Assembly: GCF_006494655.1 (NCBI RefSeq)
Contig: NZ_VHIM01000004.1
Span: forward strand, 186,001 to 250,000
Origin: Arthrobacter agilis
GTDB lineage: Bacteria > Actinomycetota > Actinomycetes > Actinomycetales > Micrococcaceae
Length of the DNA stretch: 64,000 bases
Direction of reading: 5' to 3'
Shown: piece after piece, positions 9,736 through 17,822 of the stretch
Layout: each line of letters opens with the position of its first letter
Numbering within the stretch: position 1 is the first letter of the stretch
The notes under the pieces: model-generated
Told to the model about the DNA's origin: nothing
Seen by the model: only the letters and a program-made list of their open reading frames with translations
The model's database searches: none
Made by a program: the position numbers and the translations under genes

Positions 9736-10847
9736 CCGCCACCAGCCCCATCACGTACGCCGCCGCAGGAGTGGATGTCGAGGCCGGTGACCGCGCCGTC
9801 GAGCTCATGAAGGACGCCGTCCGGGCCACGCACGGCGAGCAGGTCATCGGCGGGGTCGGCGGATTCGCCGGGCTCTTCGACGTGTCCCGGCTCCTCACGT
9901 ACACGCGGCCGCTACTGGCGACGTCGACGGACGGCGTGGGCACCAAGGTGGCGATCGCGCAGGCCATGGACATCCACGACACCATCGGGTTCGACCTCGT
10001 GGGCATGGTCGTGGACGACATCGTGGTGGTGGGCGCCGAGCCGCTGTTCATGACCGACTACATCGCCTGCGGCAAGGTGGTCCCGGAGCGGATCGCGGAT
10101 ATCGTCCGCGGCATCGCGGCCGGCTGCTCCCTCGCCGGCACCGCTCTGGTAGGCGGCGAGACGGCCGAGCACCCGGGTTTGCTCGGCGAGCACGAGTACG
10201 ACGTCGCCGGTGCCGCGACCGGTGTCGTCGAGGCCGATCGGGTCCTCGGCCCCGAGCGCGTCCGTGCGGGGGACGTCGTCATCGGCATGGCCTCCTCGGG
10301 CCTGCACTCGAACGGGTACTCCCTGGTACGCCGCGTGATCAACCAGGCGGGCTGGGCGCTCGACCGCCAGGTTTCGGAGCTCGGCCGTACCCTCGGCGAG
10401 GAACTGCTGGAACCCACGCGCATCTATGCCGCGGATTGCCTTGCCCTGGCGCGCAGCGAATCGGCGAGGGTGCACGGCTTCAGCCATGTCACGGGCGGCG
10501 GCCTTGCTGCCAACCTCGCGCGCGTGCTGCCCCGCGGCCTCGAAGCCACGGTGGACCGTTCCACCTGGGAACTGCCCGCCATCTTCACTCTCGTCGCCCA
10601 GCTCGGCTCCGTGCCCCTGCCGGACCTCGAACGCACCCTGAATCTCGGCGTCGGGATGCTTGCGATCGTCGACGCGTCCGGCGCCGACTCCGCCCTCGCG
10701 CAGCTGAACGCTGCCGGTGTGCCCTCGTGGGTCATGGGCAGCGTGCAGGCCGCGAGCGGTGCGAGCACCGACGGCCCCGACTACGTCCAGGGCGCCAAGG
10801 GCGTGGACGGCGGCTCCGTCCGGATGCTCGGCTCCTACGCCTCCTGA
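9732..10847 (+). CDS. purM: PurM, phosphoribosylformylglycinamidine cyclo-ligase
   Basis: The 371-residue AIR synthetase closes the imidazole ring with ATP. The glycine-rich STDGVGTK, the DLVGMVVDD segment, GGETAEHPG and the HVTGGGLAANL motif are all present. Its ATG overlaps the purF stop in ATGA, so translation is coupled. A strong hairpin follows 26 nt after the stop. Confidence 0.96.
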   Translation: MTATSPITYAAAGVDVEAGDRAVELMKDAVRATHGEQVIGGVGGFAGLFDVSRLLTYTRPLLATSTDGVGTKVAIAQAMDIHDTIGFDLVGMVVDDIVVVGAEPLFMTDYIACGKVVPERIADIVRGIAAGCSLAGTALVGGETAEHPGLLGEHEYDVAGAATGVVEADRVLGPERVRAGDVVIGMASSGLHSNGYSLVRRVINQAGWALDRQVSELGRTLGEELLEPTRIYAADCLALARSESARVHGFSHVTGGGLAANLARVLPRGLEATVDRSTWELPAIFTLVAQLGSVPLPDLERTLNLGVGMLAIVDASGADSALAQLNAAGVPSWVMGSVQAASGASTDGPDYVQGAKGVDGGSVRMLGSYAS

Positions 10848-10873
10848 GGCCGATGCTTCCGCGGCCCGCCCGG

Positions 10874-10915
10874 AGCGAAGCCCCCGCCCTCTTCGAGGAG
10901 GACGGGGGCTTCGCT
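10874..10915. terminator. Bidirectional terminator between purM and the CE4-GH10 gene
   Basis: Twelve-base arms AGCGAAGCCCCC / GGGGGCTTCGCT at 10874-10885 and 10904-10915 lie between two convergent genes. A weak pyrimidine run (CTTCC) follows on plus. Confidence 0.8.
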
Positions 10916-10930
10916 CTTCCGTGGACGGAG

Positions 10931-13900
10931 TCAGGGCTTGCCGTGCTGCTTCCGCGTGACCACGACGTCGAACGTGCTGGTCCGGGTGTTCCCGGCCTCG
11001 TCGGTCGCGGTGCAGGTCACCGTGGTGGTACCGATCCTGAATCGCGTGCCCGACGCCGGCAGGCAGTCGAGCGGCACCACGCCGTCGAGCGTGTCGATGG
11101 CCGAGGGCAGTGAGTACGCCACCTTCGCGCCGCTCACGCCGTTCGAGACCGCCGCGACGTCCGCGGCGTCCGCGATGCGCGGCGGCAGGACATCGGCGGG
11201 GCGCGCCGGCAGCCGGGACGGATCGACGATGCCCCAGTAGGCCGGGGTGACCTGCAGGTCGTCGTCGAACGGAAGGGGCTGCTCCCACGGACGGGCCATC
11301 GGCCAGGTGCGCAGCCAGGTACGTGCGTTGCTGATGCCCCAGAAGGTCACCGACTCCACCGCGTCGCCATGCTCGGTGAGCATCGCGAACAGGTCCCGGT
11401 AGTAGTAGCCGACCTCCGCCGCGGCGTCGGCGTCGTTCTCGAACGCCGGGCTGTAGGGATCGGTCGGCGTACCACTGACGTCTGCACCCTGGTTCTCGGT
11501 CGAGGCGTTGACGTCGAGCTCGGTGATGGCCTGGAGGAGCGTGGGGTCAAGGGCCTCGACGCCCTCGATGGAGTCCTCGAGCCACTGCACGGGGCGGGCG
11601 ACATCCACGTGCGCCTGGTGCCCCACGCCGTCGATCGGCACCGCCCTCGCCTGCAGTGCCGCGATGAGGCTGAGGTAGTCGGCCCGCTTCTCGGGCATCT
11701 CGGTGTTGTAGTCGTTGATGAACAGCGCCGCGTCGGGGAAGTACCTATCGGCGAGGCGGAAGGCCTCGTCGACGAAGCCCTCACCGAGGACCTGGAACCA
11801 CCGGCTGTCACGCATGTCGTGCGGGTTGTCCGTGTCGCCGTCGGCGATCACCTCGTTCACCACGTCCCAGGCCCAGATGGGACTGTCACCATTCGGATAG
11901 CGCGCGTCGATGTGGTCGGCGATCCCCTTGATGTGCGCTTCCATGCGTGCCTTCAGCAATGCCTGGTCCGCCGGGCTGTCCGTGAGATCGCGCTCGCCGT
12001 CGCGGAAGAACCACGCCGGGGTCTGGGAGTGCCAGGCGAGCACGTGACCGTACACCTCGATGCCGTTCGCGTCCGCGAAGTCGAGCAGCTGGTCGAGCTG
12101 CGTGAAGGCGAACTGGCCCTCCACGGGCTGGACGCTCTCGGGCTTGCCGGCGTTCTCGGGGGTGAAGGCGTTGTAGTGCTTGCGGAGGAGGTCCGCCGCC
12201 GTGCCCACGGTCTCCCGTGCGTCGATGGCCACACCCACGTGCTCGATGCCCTGCTTCCCGAGGACGTCCTGCAGCGCGGGCACGTCGTTCTGGATGGGCG
12301 TCTCCACGATGGGCGCGACGCTGACGTCGTCGAGCAGGAAGTCCACCCCGACAGGGCCTTCGACGTAGATCTGCGCGCGGTCCGCGGCAGCCGCGAGCGT
12401 GTAGGTGCCCTTCAGCTGCACCCACGCGTCGGAGGTGACGGACGCCCCGGCGCCGGCGACGCCGTCGTAGGCGCTCCCGCCGCCGTTGTCACGCTGCACG
12501 GACACCTTGAGCGATGCGGGGGACTGGCCCGGAGCAAGCTTCGCCCACACCGAGACCGCCACCGCGGTCCCGACGGGCAATCCGTCCGTGACGTCGAGGG
12601 CCGCCCCGTGCCATGGCTGCGTGCGGTTCGTGACGAGCAGGCTGCCGGAGCCTGTACGGGCGTCGGCGCTCAGGGCGACCGAGACGCCGTCGCCCCTGGC
12701 GGTCCAGCCGTCGACGCCGGTCTCGAAACCGCTCGTGATGCCGGCCGTTGCGCCGTCGGCCGCGCCTCCCCGTGGGAGGGTGAAGGTCCAGCCCTCGGCG
12801 AGCTTCTCGGTGACGACCGTCGCGACCGCCTTGACGGTGTTCGAGCGGTCGCCGCCGCCGTCGTGGGCGAGGACCACGGCACCGGGTGTGAAGGCCTTGC
12901 GGAGGTTCGCGGTCAGGGTCTCCTCGCTGAGGTCGTTGCCGTCCCAGTCGAAGATGACGTTGCCGAGGCCCAGCGGCTGCATGCCGAGCGCTGCAGCGAC
13001 CTCGCCGGTTGCGCCCCAGCTCCCGTTCGGAGCCCTGAAGTAGGGCACCTGCTGCTCCGGGTTGCCGAGCGCGTCGCGGATGATGCGGAGATTCTCCTTG
13101 AGGTCCGTCTCGACCTCGTCCCTGGACCATGAGCCCATGTCGGCGTAGGACGTGCCGTGGTTGCACAGCGTGTGCCCCTCGGCGACGATCCGCTGCAGGA
13201 GCTCGGCACCCCCGGCAGCCTGGACATTCTGCCCGATGATGCAGAAGGTCGCCGTGATGCCACGGTCTCGGAGGAGATCGAGGACGGCGCCGGTCTCCCC
13301 GGGGTTGGGTCCGTCGTCGAAGGTCAGGGCGGCCACGTCGCCCGTGCCACGAGCCGCGGATGACGGCGTGGCCGTCGGTGCGCTCGCGCCACCGAGCACG
13401 AAGGTGGGATCCGGCGTGGGCTGCCACGCGCCGCCGTCGGCCGGGGCCGCCGTGCCGCTGATCACGACGTCGTCCACGAGGTAGTCGTACGGTCCACCGA
13501 GGTCTCCCGTTCCGAGGTAGGCCCGCAGGGTCGCGGGGTCGGCACCGGCCGGTGCAGCGAAGGTCCCGCTCACCGTGGTCCAGGTGTCGGCGGAGACTGT
13601 GGTGTTGCCGACCCAGGTGTAGGCGGGTTCGACGACGAAGCGCGCCGACGTCGTCGTCCCCGCAGGGGCGGCCAGCCGGACCTGGGCGGAGAAGGTGTAT
13701 GCACCGCCCGCCCGCAGGAGGTTCGCCGGGGTCTTGATGCCGTCGTAGTCGTTGGCGCGGCCCTGCACGAGGAGTGCCTTGTCCCCGTCGGCGTCGACGA
13801 CGGACAGGGTGGCTCCGCCGTTCTGTACGAGGGGGCTGAGATCGCCGTCCTCGAAATCCTCGTTGAGGAGCACGATCGGCTCCTCGGGCTCGGCGGCCTG

Positions 13901-13981
13901 CACGGACGGCAGCGCGAGGGCGCCGGCTCCGGTGATCAGGCCGAACGCCGTCGCTCCTGCGATCAGACGTCGTTGTCTCAT
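10931..13981 (-). CDS. Secreted bifunctional polysaccharide deacetylase / GH10 xylanase
   Basis: The 1016-residue secreted enzyme has a signal peptide (1-29) and an N-terminal CBM4/9-like beta domain (about 35-178). A NodB/CE4 deacetylase domain follows (about 213-405; TFDDGP 220-225, RAPNG, LAHDGG), then a second CBM4/9-like domain (about 413-555) and a GH10 xylanase (about 565-920). It ends in a HYR-like Ig domain (about 930-1010). GH10 acid/base is Glu710 in WDVVNE and the nucleophile is Glu821 in ITELDV. It would deacetylate and cut acetylated xylan. In the second CE4 metal motif His275 is present, but the usual second His is Tyr279. GAAGGAGAACC before ATG 13981 fixes the start. Confidence 0.92.
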   Translation of the reverse strand: MRQRRLIAGATAFGLITGAGALALPSVQAAEPEEPIVLLNEDFEDGDLSPLVQNGGATLSVVDADGDKALLVQGRANDYDGIKTPANLLRAGGAYTFSAQVRLAAPAGTTTSARFVVEPAYTWVGNTTVSADTWTTVSGTFAAPAGADPATLRAYLGTGDLGGPYDYLVDDVVISGTAAPADGGAWQPTPDPTFVLGGASAPTATPSSAARGTGDVAALTFDDGPNPGETGAVLDLLRDRGITATFCIIGQNVQAAGGAELLQRIVAEGHTLCNHGTSYADMGSWSRDEVETDLKENLRIIRDALGNPEQQVPYFRAPNGSWGATGEVAAALGMQPLGLGNVIFDWDGNDLSEETLTANLRKAFTPGAVVLAHDGGGDRSNTVKAVATVVTEKLAEGWTFTLPRGGAADGATAGITSGFETGVDGWTARGDGVSVALSADARTGSGSLLVTNRTQPWHGAALDVTDGLPVGTAVAVSVWAKLAPGQSPASLKVSVQRDNGGGSAYDGVAGAGASVTSDAWVQLKGTYTLAAAADRAQIYVEGPVGVDFLLDDVSVAPIVETPIQNDVPALQDVLGKQGIEHVGVAIDARETVGTAADLLRKHYNAFTPENAGKPESVQPVEGQFAFTQLDQLLDFADANGIEVYGHVLAWHSQTPAWFFRDGERDLTDSPADQALLKARMEAHIKGIADHIDARYPNGDSPIWAWDVVNEVIADGDTDNPHDMRDSRWFQVLGEGFVDEAFRLADRYFPDAALFINDYNTEMPEKRADYLSLIAALQARAVPIDGVGHQAHVDVARPVQWLEDSIEGVEALDPTLLQAITELDVNASTENQGADVSGTPTDPYSPAFENDADAAAEVGYYYRDLFAMLTEHGDAVESVTFWGISNARTWLRTWPMARPWEQPLPFDDDLQVTPAYWGIVDPSRLPARPADVLPPRIADAADVAAVSNGVSGAKVAYSLPSAIDTLDGVVPLDCLPASGTRFRIGTTTVTCTATDEAGNTRTSTFDVVVTRKQHGKP

Positions 13982-14124
13982 GGTTCTCCTTCGTCGGGTG
14001 TCCGCGCACGGAGGCGCGGACCAGGCCGCTGGGTGCAGCCGGTGGGGGGGGGTGATGCGTGGGTGGTGCAGAGGTGGTGCCGCTTGGAACCGGTGATGCG
14101 GTCGGCGACGGGTGGCGGCGACGG

Positions 14125-14163
14125 GGCAGGACGGGCGCGGTCCCCCTCCGCGCCCGCCCTGCC
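14125..14163 (-). terminator. Terminator after the GH10 gene; G9 tract nearby
   Basis: Sixteen-base arms at 14125-14140 and 14148-14163 (one mismatch) around a 7-nt loop begin 11 nt after the stop of the smaller xylanase, read in its direction. The rest of the gap to 13981 holds a run of nine G (14044-14052) and no other clear signal. Confidence 0.65.
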
Positions 14164-14174
14164 GATCCGTCGCT

Positions 14175-15311
14175 CTACCGGTTGCCGCGCCCGGGTGACG
14201 CCTGCTCGAGCGTCGTCTGGAGCGCGTAGTAGGCGGGCTTCCGGGTGAAGTCCTCCTCCATGACCGTGGCCTCCCCCTCGCCACTGAAGAACACGGGGAC
14301 CCACGAGTAGGTGTCCGTGAAGCCCCAGATCGTGAAGGAATTGCACTCGTCCACCGCCACGCAGGCTTCGAGGGCGCGCTGGTAGTAGCTCGCCTGCTGC
14401 GCCAGCTGCGCGGCCGTGGGTTCGGTACCGGCGACGACGTCCATGCGCACGTCGATCTCGGTGATCGCTGTCTCCAGCCCCAGGTCGTCGAAGCGCTGGA
14501 GGTTGGCCCGGAGATCGCCCGGGAAGCCGTACCGGGTGCTGAGGTGCCCCTGGATGGCGAATCCGTCGATCGGCACGCCCTGTGCCTGCAGCCGCGGGAT
14601 GAGCTCGAGATAGGCGTTGCTCTTCGCGTTGAGGCCCTCCACCCCGTAGTCGTTGAAGAACAGCTTGGCCTTGGGGTCGGCCTCGTGGGCCCAGCGGAAG
14701 GCATCGGCGATGATGTCGGGGCCCAGTTCGCGGATCCAGATGTTGTCCGTGGTCCGCAGGGTCCCGTTGTCGTTGAAGATCTCGTTGGCCACATCCCACT
14801 GCTGGATCTTGCCCGCGTAGCGGCCGACCACCGTCTGGATGTGGTCCTTCAGGATGGCCCGCAGCTCCTCCTTGGTGAAGTCGCCTTCCTCGAGCCACTC
14901 CGGGTTCTGGCTGTGCCAGAAGAGCGTGTGCCCGCGGACCACCTGCTTGTTGGCTTGAGCGAACTGCACGATGGCGTCCATCTCGGCGAAGCGGTACGTG
15001 TCCTGCTCCGGGTGGACGAACTCCCACTTGAGCTGGTTCTCCGGCGACACGGAGTTGAATTCCGCGGCGAGGCGCTCACGGTAGGGCTGGTCGTAGGTGA
15101 ACGGGTCCGGGTAGGCCTGGGTCTCGTGGTGGCCGCCGCCGGCGACGGCGGAGCCGATCCTGAGATCCTTCGGAGCCACCCACCGCAGGGTGTCCTGCTT
15201 CTCGATTCCCGGCGGTCGGGGTGCCGGCGGTGCGGCGAGGGTCGGAGCCGCGGACGGCAGGAGGATGGCCGACGCGAGAACCGCGGCGGCGAGGGAGGTG
15301 CGAACCTTCAT
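14175..15311 (-). CDS. Secreted GH10 endo-1,4-beta-xylanase
   Basis: The 378-residue protein is a signal peptide (about 1-27) plus a single GH10 barrel without a binding module. Glu177 in WDVANE is the acid/base and Glu285 in ITEIDV the nucleophile; the substrate-binding NQLKWE and GHTLFWHSQ blocks are intact. It cuts internal xylan bonds outside the cell. AAAGGAG precedes the ATG at 15311. It is divergent from a LacI gene and upstream of the larger CE4-GH10 gene, from which a hairpin separates it. Confidence 0.94.
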   Translation of the reverse strand: MKVRTSLAAAVLASAILLPSAAPTLAAPPAPRPPGIEKQDTLRWVAPKDLRIGSAVAGGGHHETQAYPDPFTYDQPYRERLAAEFNSVSPENQLKWEFVHPEQDTYRFAEMDAIVQFAQANKQVVRGHTLFWHSQNPEWLEEGDFTKEELRAILKDHIQTVVGRYAGKIQQWDVANEIFNDNGTLRTTDNIWIRELGPDIIADAFRWAHEADPKAKLFFNDYGVEGLNAKSNAYLELIPRLQAQGVPIDGFAIQGHLSTRYGFPGDLRANLQRFDDLGLETAITEIDVRMDVVAGTEPTAAQLAQQASYYQRALEACVAVDECNSFTIWGFTDTYSWVPVFFSGEGEATVMEEDFTRKPAYYALQTTLEQASPGRGNR

Positions 15312-15385
15312 GAGCTCTCCTTTGAGGTACGTGAGGCGGAACTGGTGCTCGGGGTTCGACTGCCTTCCGGCTGTGGCCCGTCGCG

Positions 15386-15416
15386 TTTCCGGTAAGGTTC
15401 CGGAAGTTTCCGGAAA
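15386..15416. promoter_or_regulatory. Repeated TTTCCGG operator in divergent xylanase/LacI region
   Basis: TTTCCGG at 15386-15392 is followed by two abutting TTCCGGAA-type elements at 15398-15416. Together they form the 14-bp inverted repeat CCGGAAGTTTCCGG (15400-15413). The position between the divergent xylanase and LacI genes, and a dyad length typical of LacI proteins, suggest the operator of the adjacent regulator. Confidence 0.6.
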
Positions 15417-15520
15417 TACCGTTGCTGTAGGTTAGGAACACAGCACCGCCGAGGTCAAGGGTGCAGAGGAAATTGTGTCGGGGGCGCAGAGTGGCCGCTC
15501 CCCGCGTACAGGAGGACGAC

Positions 15521-16564
15521 GTGCAGGACAACAGGGAGCCCGCGGTGACGATCTCCTCGATCGCATCGGCTGCCGGGGTGTCGGTCCCCACCGTCTCGCG
15601 CGTCCTCAACGGTCGCTCCGACGTCGCGCCCGCCACGCGGGAGCGGGTCGAGACGCTCCTGCGTGAGTACGGGTACCGGCGCCGCGGGTCCGCGCAGGCG
15701 GCCCCGGCCGGACTCGTGGACCTCGTGTTCAACGACCTGGACAGCCCGTGGGCCGTGGAGATCATCCGAGGCGTGGAGGAAGCCCTCAATGCGGAGGGGC
15801 TCTCGGTGGTCGTCTCCGCGATCCATCGCCGCGGTAGCGCGGACTCGACCCGCAAGTGGCTCGATACCTTGAGCGCGCGGGCGAGCGACGGCGCCATCCT
15901 CGTCACCACGGACCTCGACTCCTTCCTCCACGCCGAGCTCCAGCGACTGCACCTCCCCGTGGTGGTCATCGACCCTGCGGGTGTGCCGGATCTCGACGTG
16001 CCGACCATCGGCGCGACGAACTGGACGGGCGCGGTGAATGCGACGGAGTACCTGATCCAGCAGAACCACCGCCGCATCGGCTTCGTGGCCGGCCGCCCGG
16101 GGATCTGGTGCAGCCGCGCTCGCCTCGACGGGTATCGGGCCGGGCTCGAAGCCGCCGGGATCGCCGTCGACCCGGAGCTCGTGCACGGCGGGGACTTCGA
16201 CTACGCCTCCGGCTTCGACGCCGGGCGGGCGCTCCTCGCCCTCCACGACCGCCCGACGGCGATCTTCGCGGCCAGCGACCAGATGGCCCTCGGGGTCTAC
16301 GAGGCCGCCCGGCAGCAGGGCCTGCGCATTCCCGACGATCTCAGCGTGATCGGCTTCGACGACCTCCCGGAGGCCGGCTGGGCCTCCCCTCCCCTCACGA
16401 CGATCCGCCAGCCCCTGTCAGGCATGGGCACGCTGGCGGCACGCACGCTCGTCCGGCTGATCCACGGCGAGACCGTCGAGAGTCCGCGCGTCGAACTGTC
16501 CACCCGCCTCGTGCGGCGTTCGAGCGTGCAGGCCCTTGGACCCCAGGACCGATTTCCTGCTTGA
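15521..16564 (+). CDS. LacI-family regulator of the xylan cluster (paralog 1)
   Basis: The 347-residue regulator has a LacI HTH near the N-terminus (ISSIASAAGVSVPTVSRVLNG) and a periplasmic-binding-type sensor domain (about 60-335). GTG 15521 is chosen because GGAGG at 15511-15515 is correctly spaced; other GTGs lie at 15461 and 15545. It is divergent from the xylanase gene and directly upstream of xylA, so control of xylan degradation by a xylo-oligosaccharide is the natural inference. It is clearly paralogous to the LacI gene at 20546. Confidence 0.87.
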   Translation: MQDNREPAVTISSIASAAGVSVPTVSRVLNGRSDVAPATRERVETLLREYGYRRRGSAQAAPAGLVDLVFNDLDSPWAVEIIRGVEEALNAEGLSVVVSAIHRRGSADSTRKWLDTLSARASDGAILVTTDLDSFLHAELQRLHLPVVVIDPAGVPDLDVPTIGATNWTGAVNATEYLIQQNHRRIGFVAGRPGIWCSRARLDGYRAGLEAAGIAVDPELVHGGDFDYASGFDAGRALLALHDRPTAIFAASDQMALGVYEAARQQGLRIPDDLSVIGFDDLPEAGWASPPLTTIRQPLSGMGTLAARTLVRLIHGETVESPRVELSTRLVRRSSVQALGPQDRFPA

Positions 16565-16605
16565 CTCCCGGCAGAAAACGAATATGTTTATTACGACAAC
16601 ATATT
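16561..16605 (+). promoter_or_regulatory. xylA promoter overlapped by an AT-rich inverted repeat
   Basis: TTGACT (16561-16566, overlapping the LacI stop codon) and TATGTT (16583-16588) with a 16-bp spacer look like a sigma-70-type promoter. The -10 lies inside AATATGTT-N9-AACATATT (16581-16588 / 16598-16605), a perfect 8-bp dyad that stands out against the GC-rich background. It is the probable XylR-type (ROK) operator. Confidence 0.7.
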
Positions 16606-16628
16606 AGTCACAACCCCTGGAGCACTCA

Positions 16629-17819
16629 ATGGCGATCGAGCCCACCCGCGACGACAAATTCTCCTTCGGCCTCTGGACGGTGGGCTGGGAAGCCCAGGAC
16701 CAGTTCGGATCCGCGACCCGCCCACCCCTCGACGTCGTTGAGGCCGTCACCCGCCTCAGCGACCTCGGCGCCTACGGCATCACCTTCCACGACGACGATC
16801 TCTTCCCCTTCGGCTCCAGCGCCTCGGAGCGCCAGAACCAGATCGACCGCCTGAAGGGCGCCCTCGATTCGACGGGCCTGATCGTCCCGATGGTCACCAC
16901 GAATCTCTTCAGCCACCCGGTCTTCAAGGACGGCGGCTTCACGAGCAACGACCGCGGCGTGCGGCGCTTCGCACTCCGCAAGGTGCTCGACAACATCGAT
17001 CTCGCCGCCGAACTCGGTGCGAAGACCTTCGTGATGTGGGGCGGGCGTGAAGGCAGTGAGTACGACGCCGCCAAGGACATCCGGGGCGCCCTTGAGCGCT
17101 ACCGCGAGGCCGTCAACCTGCTCGGCGACTACGTCACCGACAAGGGCTACGACATCCGCTTCGCCATCGAGCCCAAGCCGAACGAGCCGCGCGGAGACAT
17201 CCTGCTGCCCACGCTCGGACACGCGATGGCCTTCATCGAGACCCTCGAGCGCCCCGAGCTGGTCGGCATCAACCCCGAGACGGGCCACGAGCAGATGGCG
17301 GGCCTGAACTTCACGCACGGGATCGCGCAGGCGCTCTACCAGGGCAAGCTGTTCCACATCGACCTCAACGGGCAGCGGAGCATCAAGTTCGACCAGGACC
17401 TCGTGTTCGGACACGGCGACCTGCAGAACGCCTTCTCCCTCGTCGACCTGCTCGAGAACGGCGGGCCCGACGGCGGCCCGGCATACGACGGTCCCCGCCA
17501 CTTCGACTACAAGCCGAGCCGCACCGAGGACATGAACGGCGTCTGGGACTCCGCCGCAGCCAACATGCAGACCTATCTGCTGCTCAAGGAGCGCGCCGCA
17601 GCCTTCCGCGCGGATCCCGAGGTCCAGGCAGCCCTCACCGCCTCGCGGGTCTCCGAGATCAACGAACCCACGCTGAACGGCGGCGAGGGCTACGAGGCGC
17701 TCCGCGCCGACCGGTCCTCCTACGAGGACTTCGACGCCGATGCCTACTTCAACGGCAAGGGTTTCGGTTTCGTGAAGCTGCAGCAGCTCTTCATCGAGCA
17801 CCTTCTCGGAGCCCGCTGA
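16629..17819 (+). CDS. xylA: XylA, xylose isomerase
   Basis: The 396-residue type I xylose isomerase interconverts xylose and xylulose with two divalent metals. The short N-terminus and overall length match the Arthrobacter/Streptomyces class. The catalytic His in [11 protein letters not shown] (about residue 54), the FVMWGGREG strand, the metal ligands in [11 protein letters not shown] and the [10 protein letters not shown] segment are all present. It is followed 3 nt later by xylB, so the pair forms an operon. Confidence 0.97.
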   Translation: MAIEPTRDDKFSFGLWTVGWEAQDQFGSATRPPLDVVEAVTRLSDLGAYGITFHDDDLFPFGSSASERQNQIDRLKGALDSTGLIVPMVTTNLFSHPVFKDGGFTSNDRGVRRFALRKVLDNIDLAAELGAKTFVMWGGREGSEYDAAKDIRGALERYREAVNLLGDYVTDKGYDIRFAIEPKPNEPRGDILLPTLGHAMAFIETLERPELVGINPETGHEQMAGLNFTHGIAQALYQGKLFHIDLNGQRSIKFDQDLVFGHGDLQNAFSLVDLLENGGPDGGPAYDGPRHFDYKPSRTEDMNGVWDSAAANMQTYLLLKERAAAFRADPEVQAALTASRVSEINEPTLNGGEGYEALRADRSSYEDFDADAYFNGKGFGFVKLQQLFIEHLLGAR

Positions 17820-17822
17820 CCC

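Noticed and set aside
13982-14794. Upstream extension of the CE4-GH10 gene to 14794
   Set aside because: The added residues are Ser/Arg/Pro noise and overlap the other xylanase. A signal peptide with a good ribosome binding site begins at 13981.
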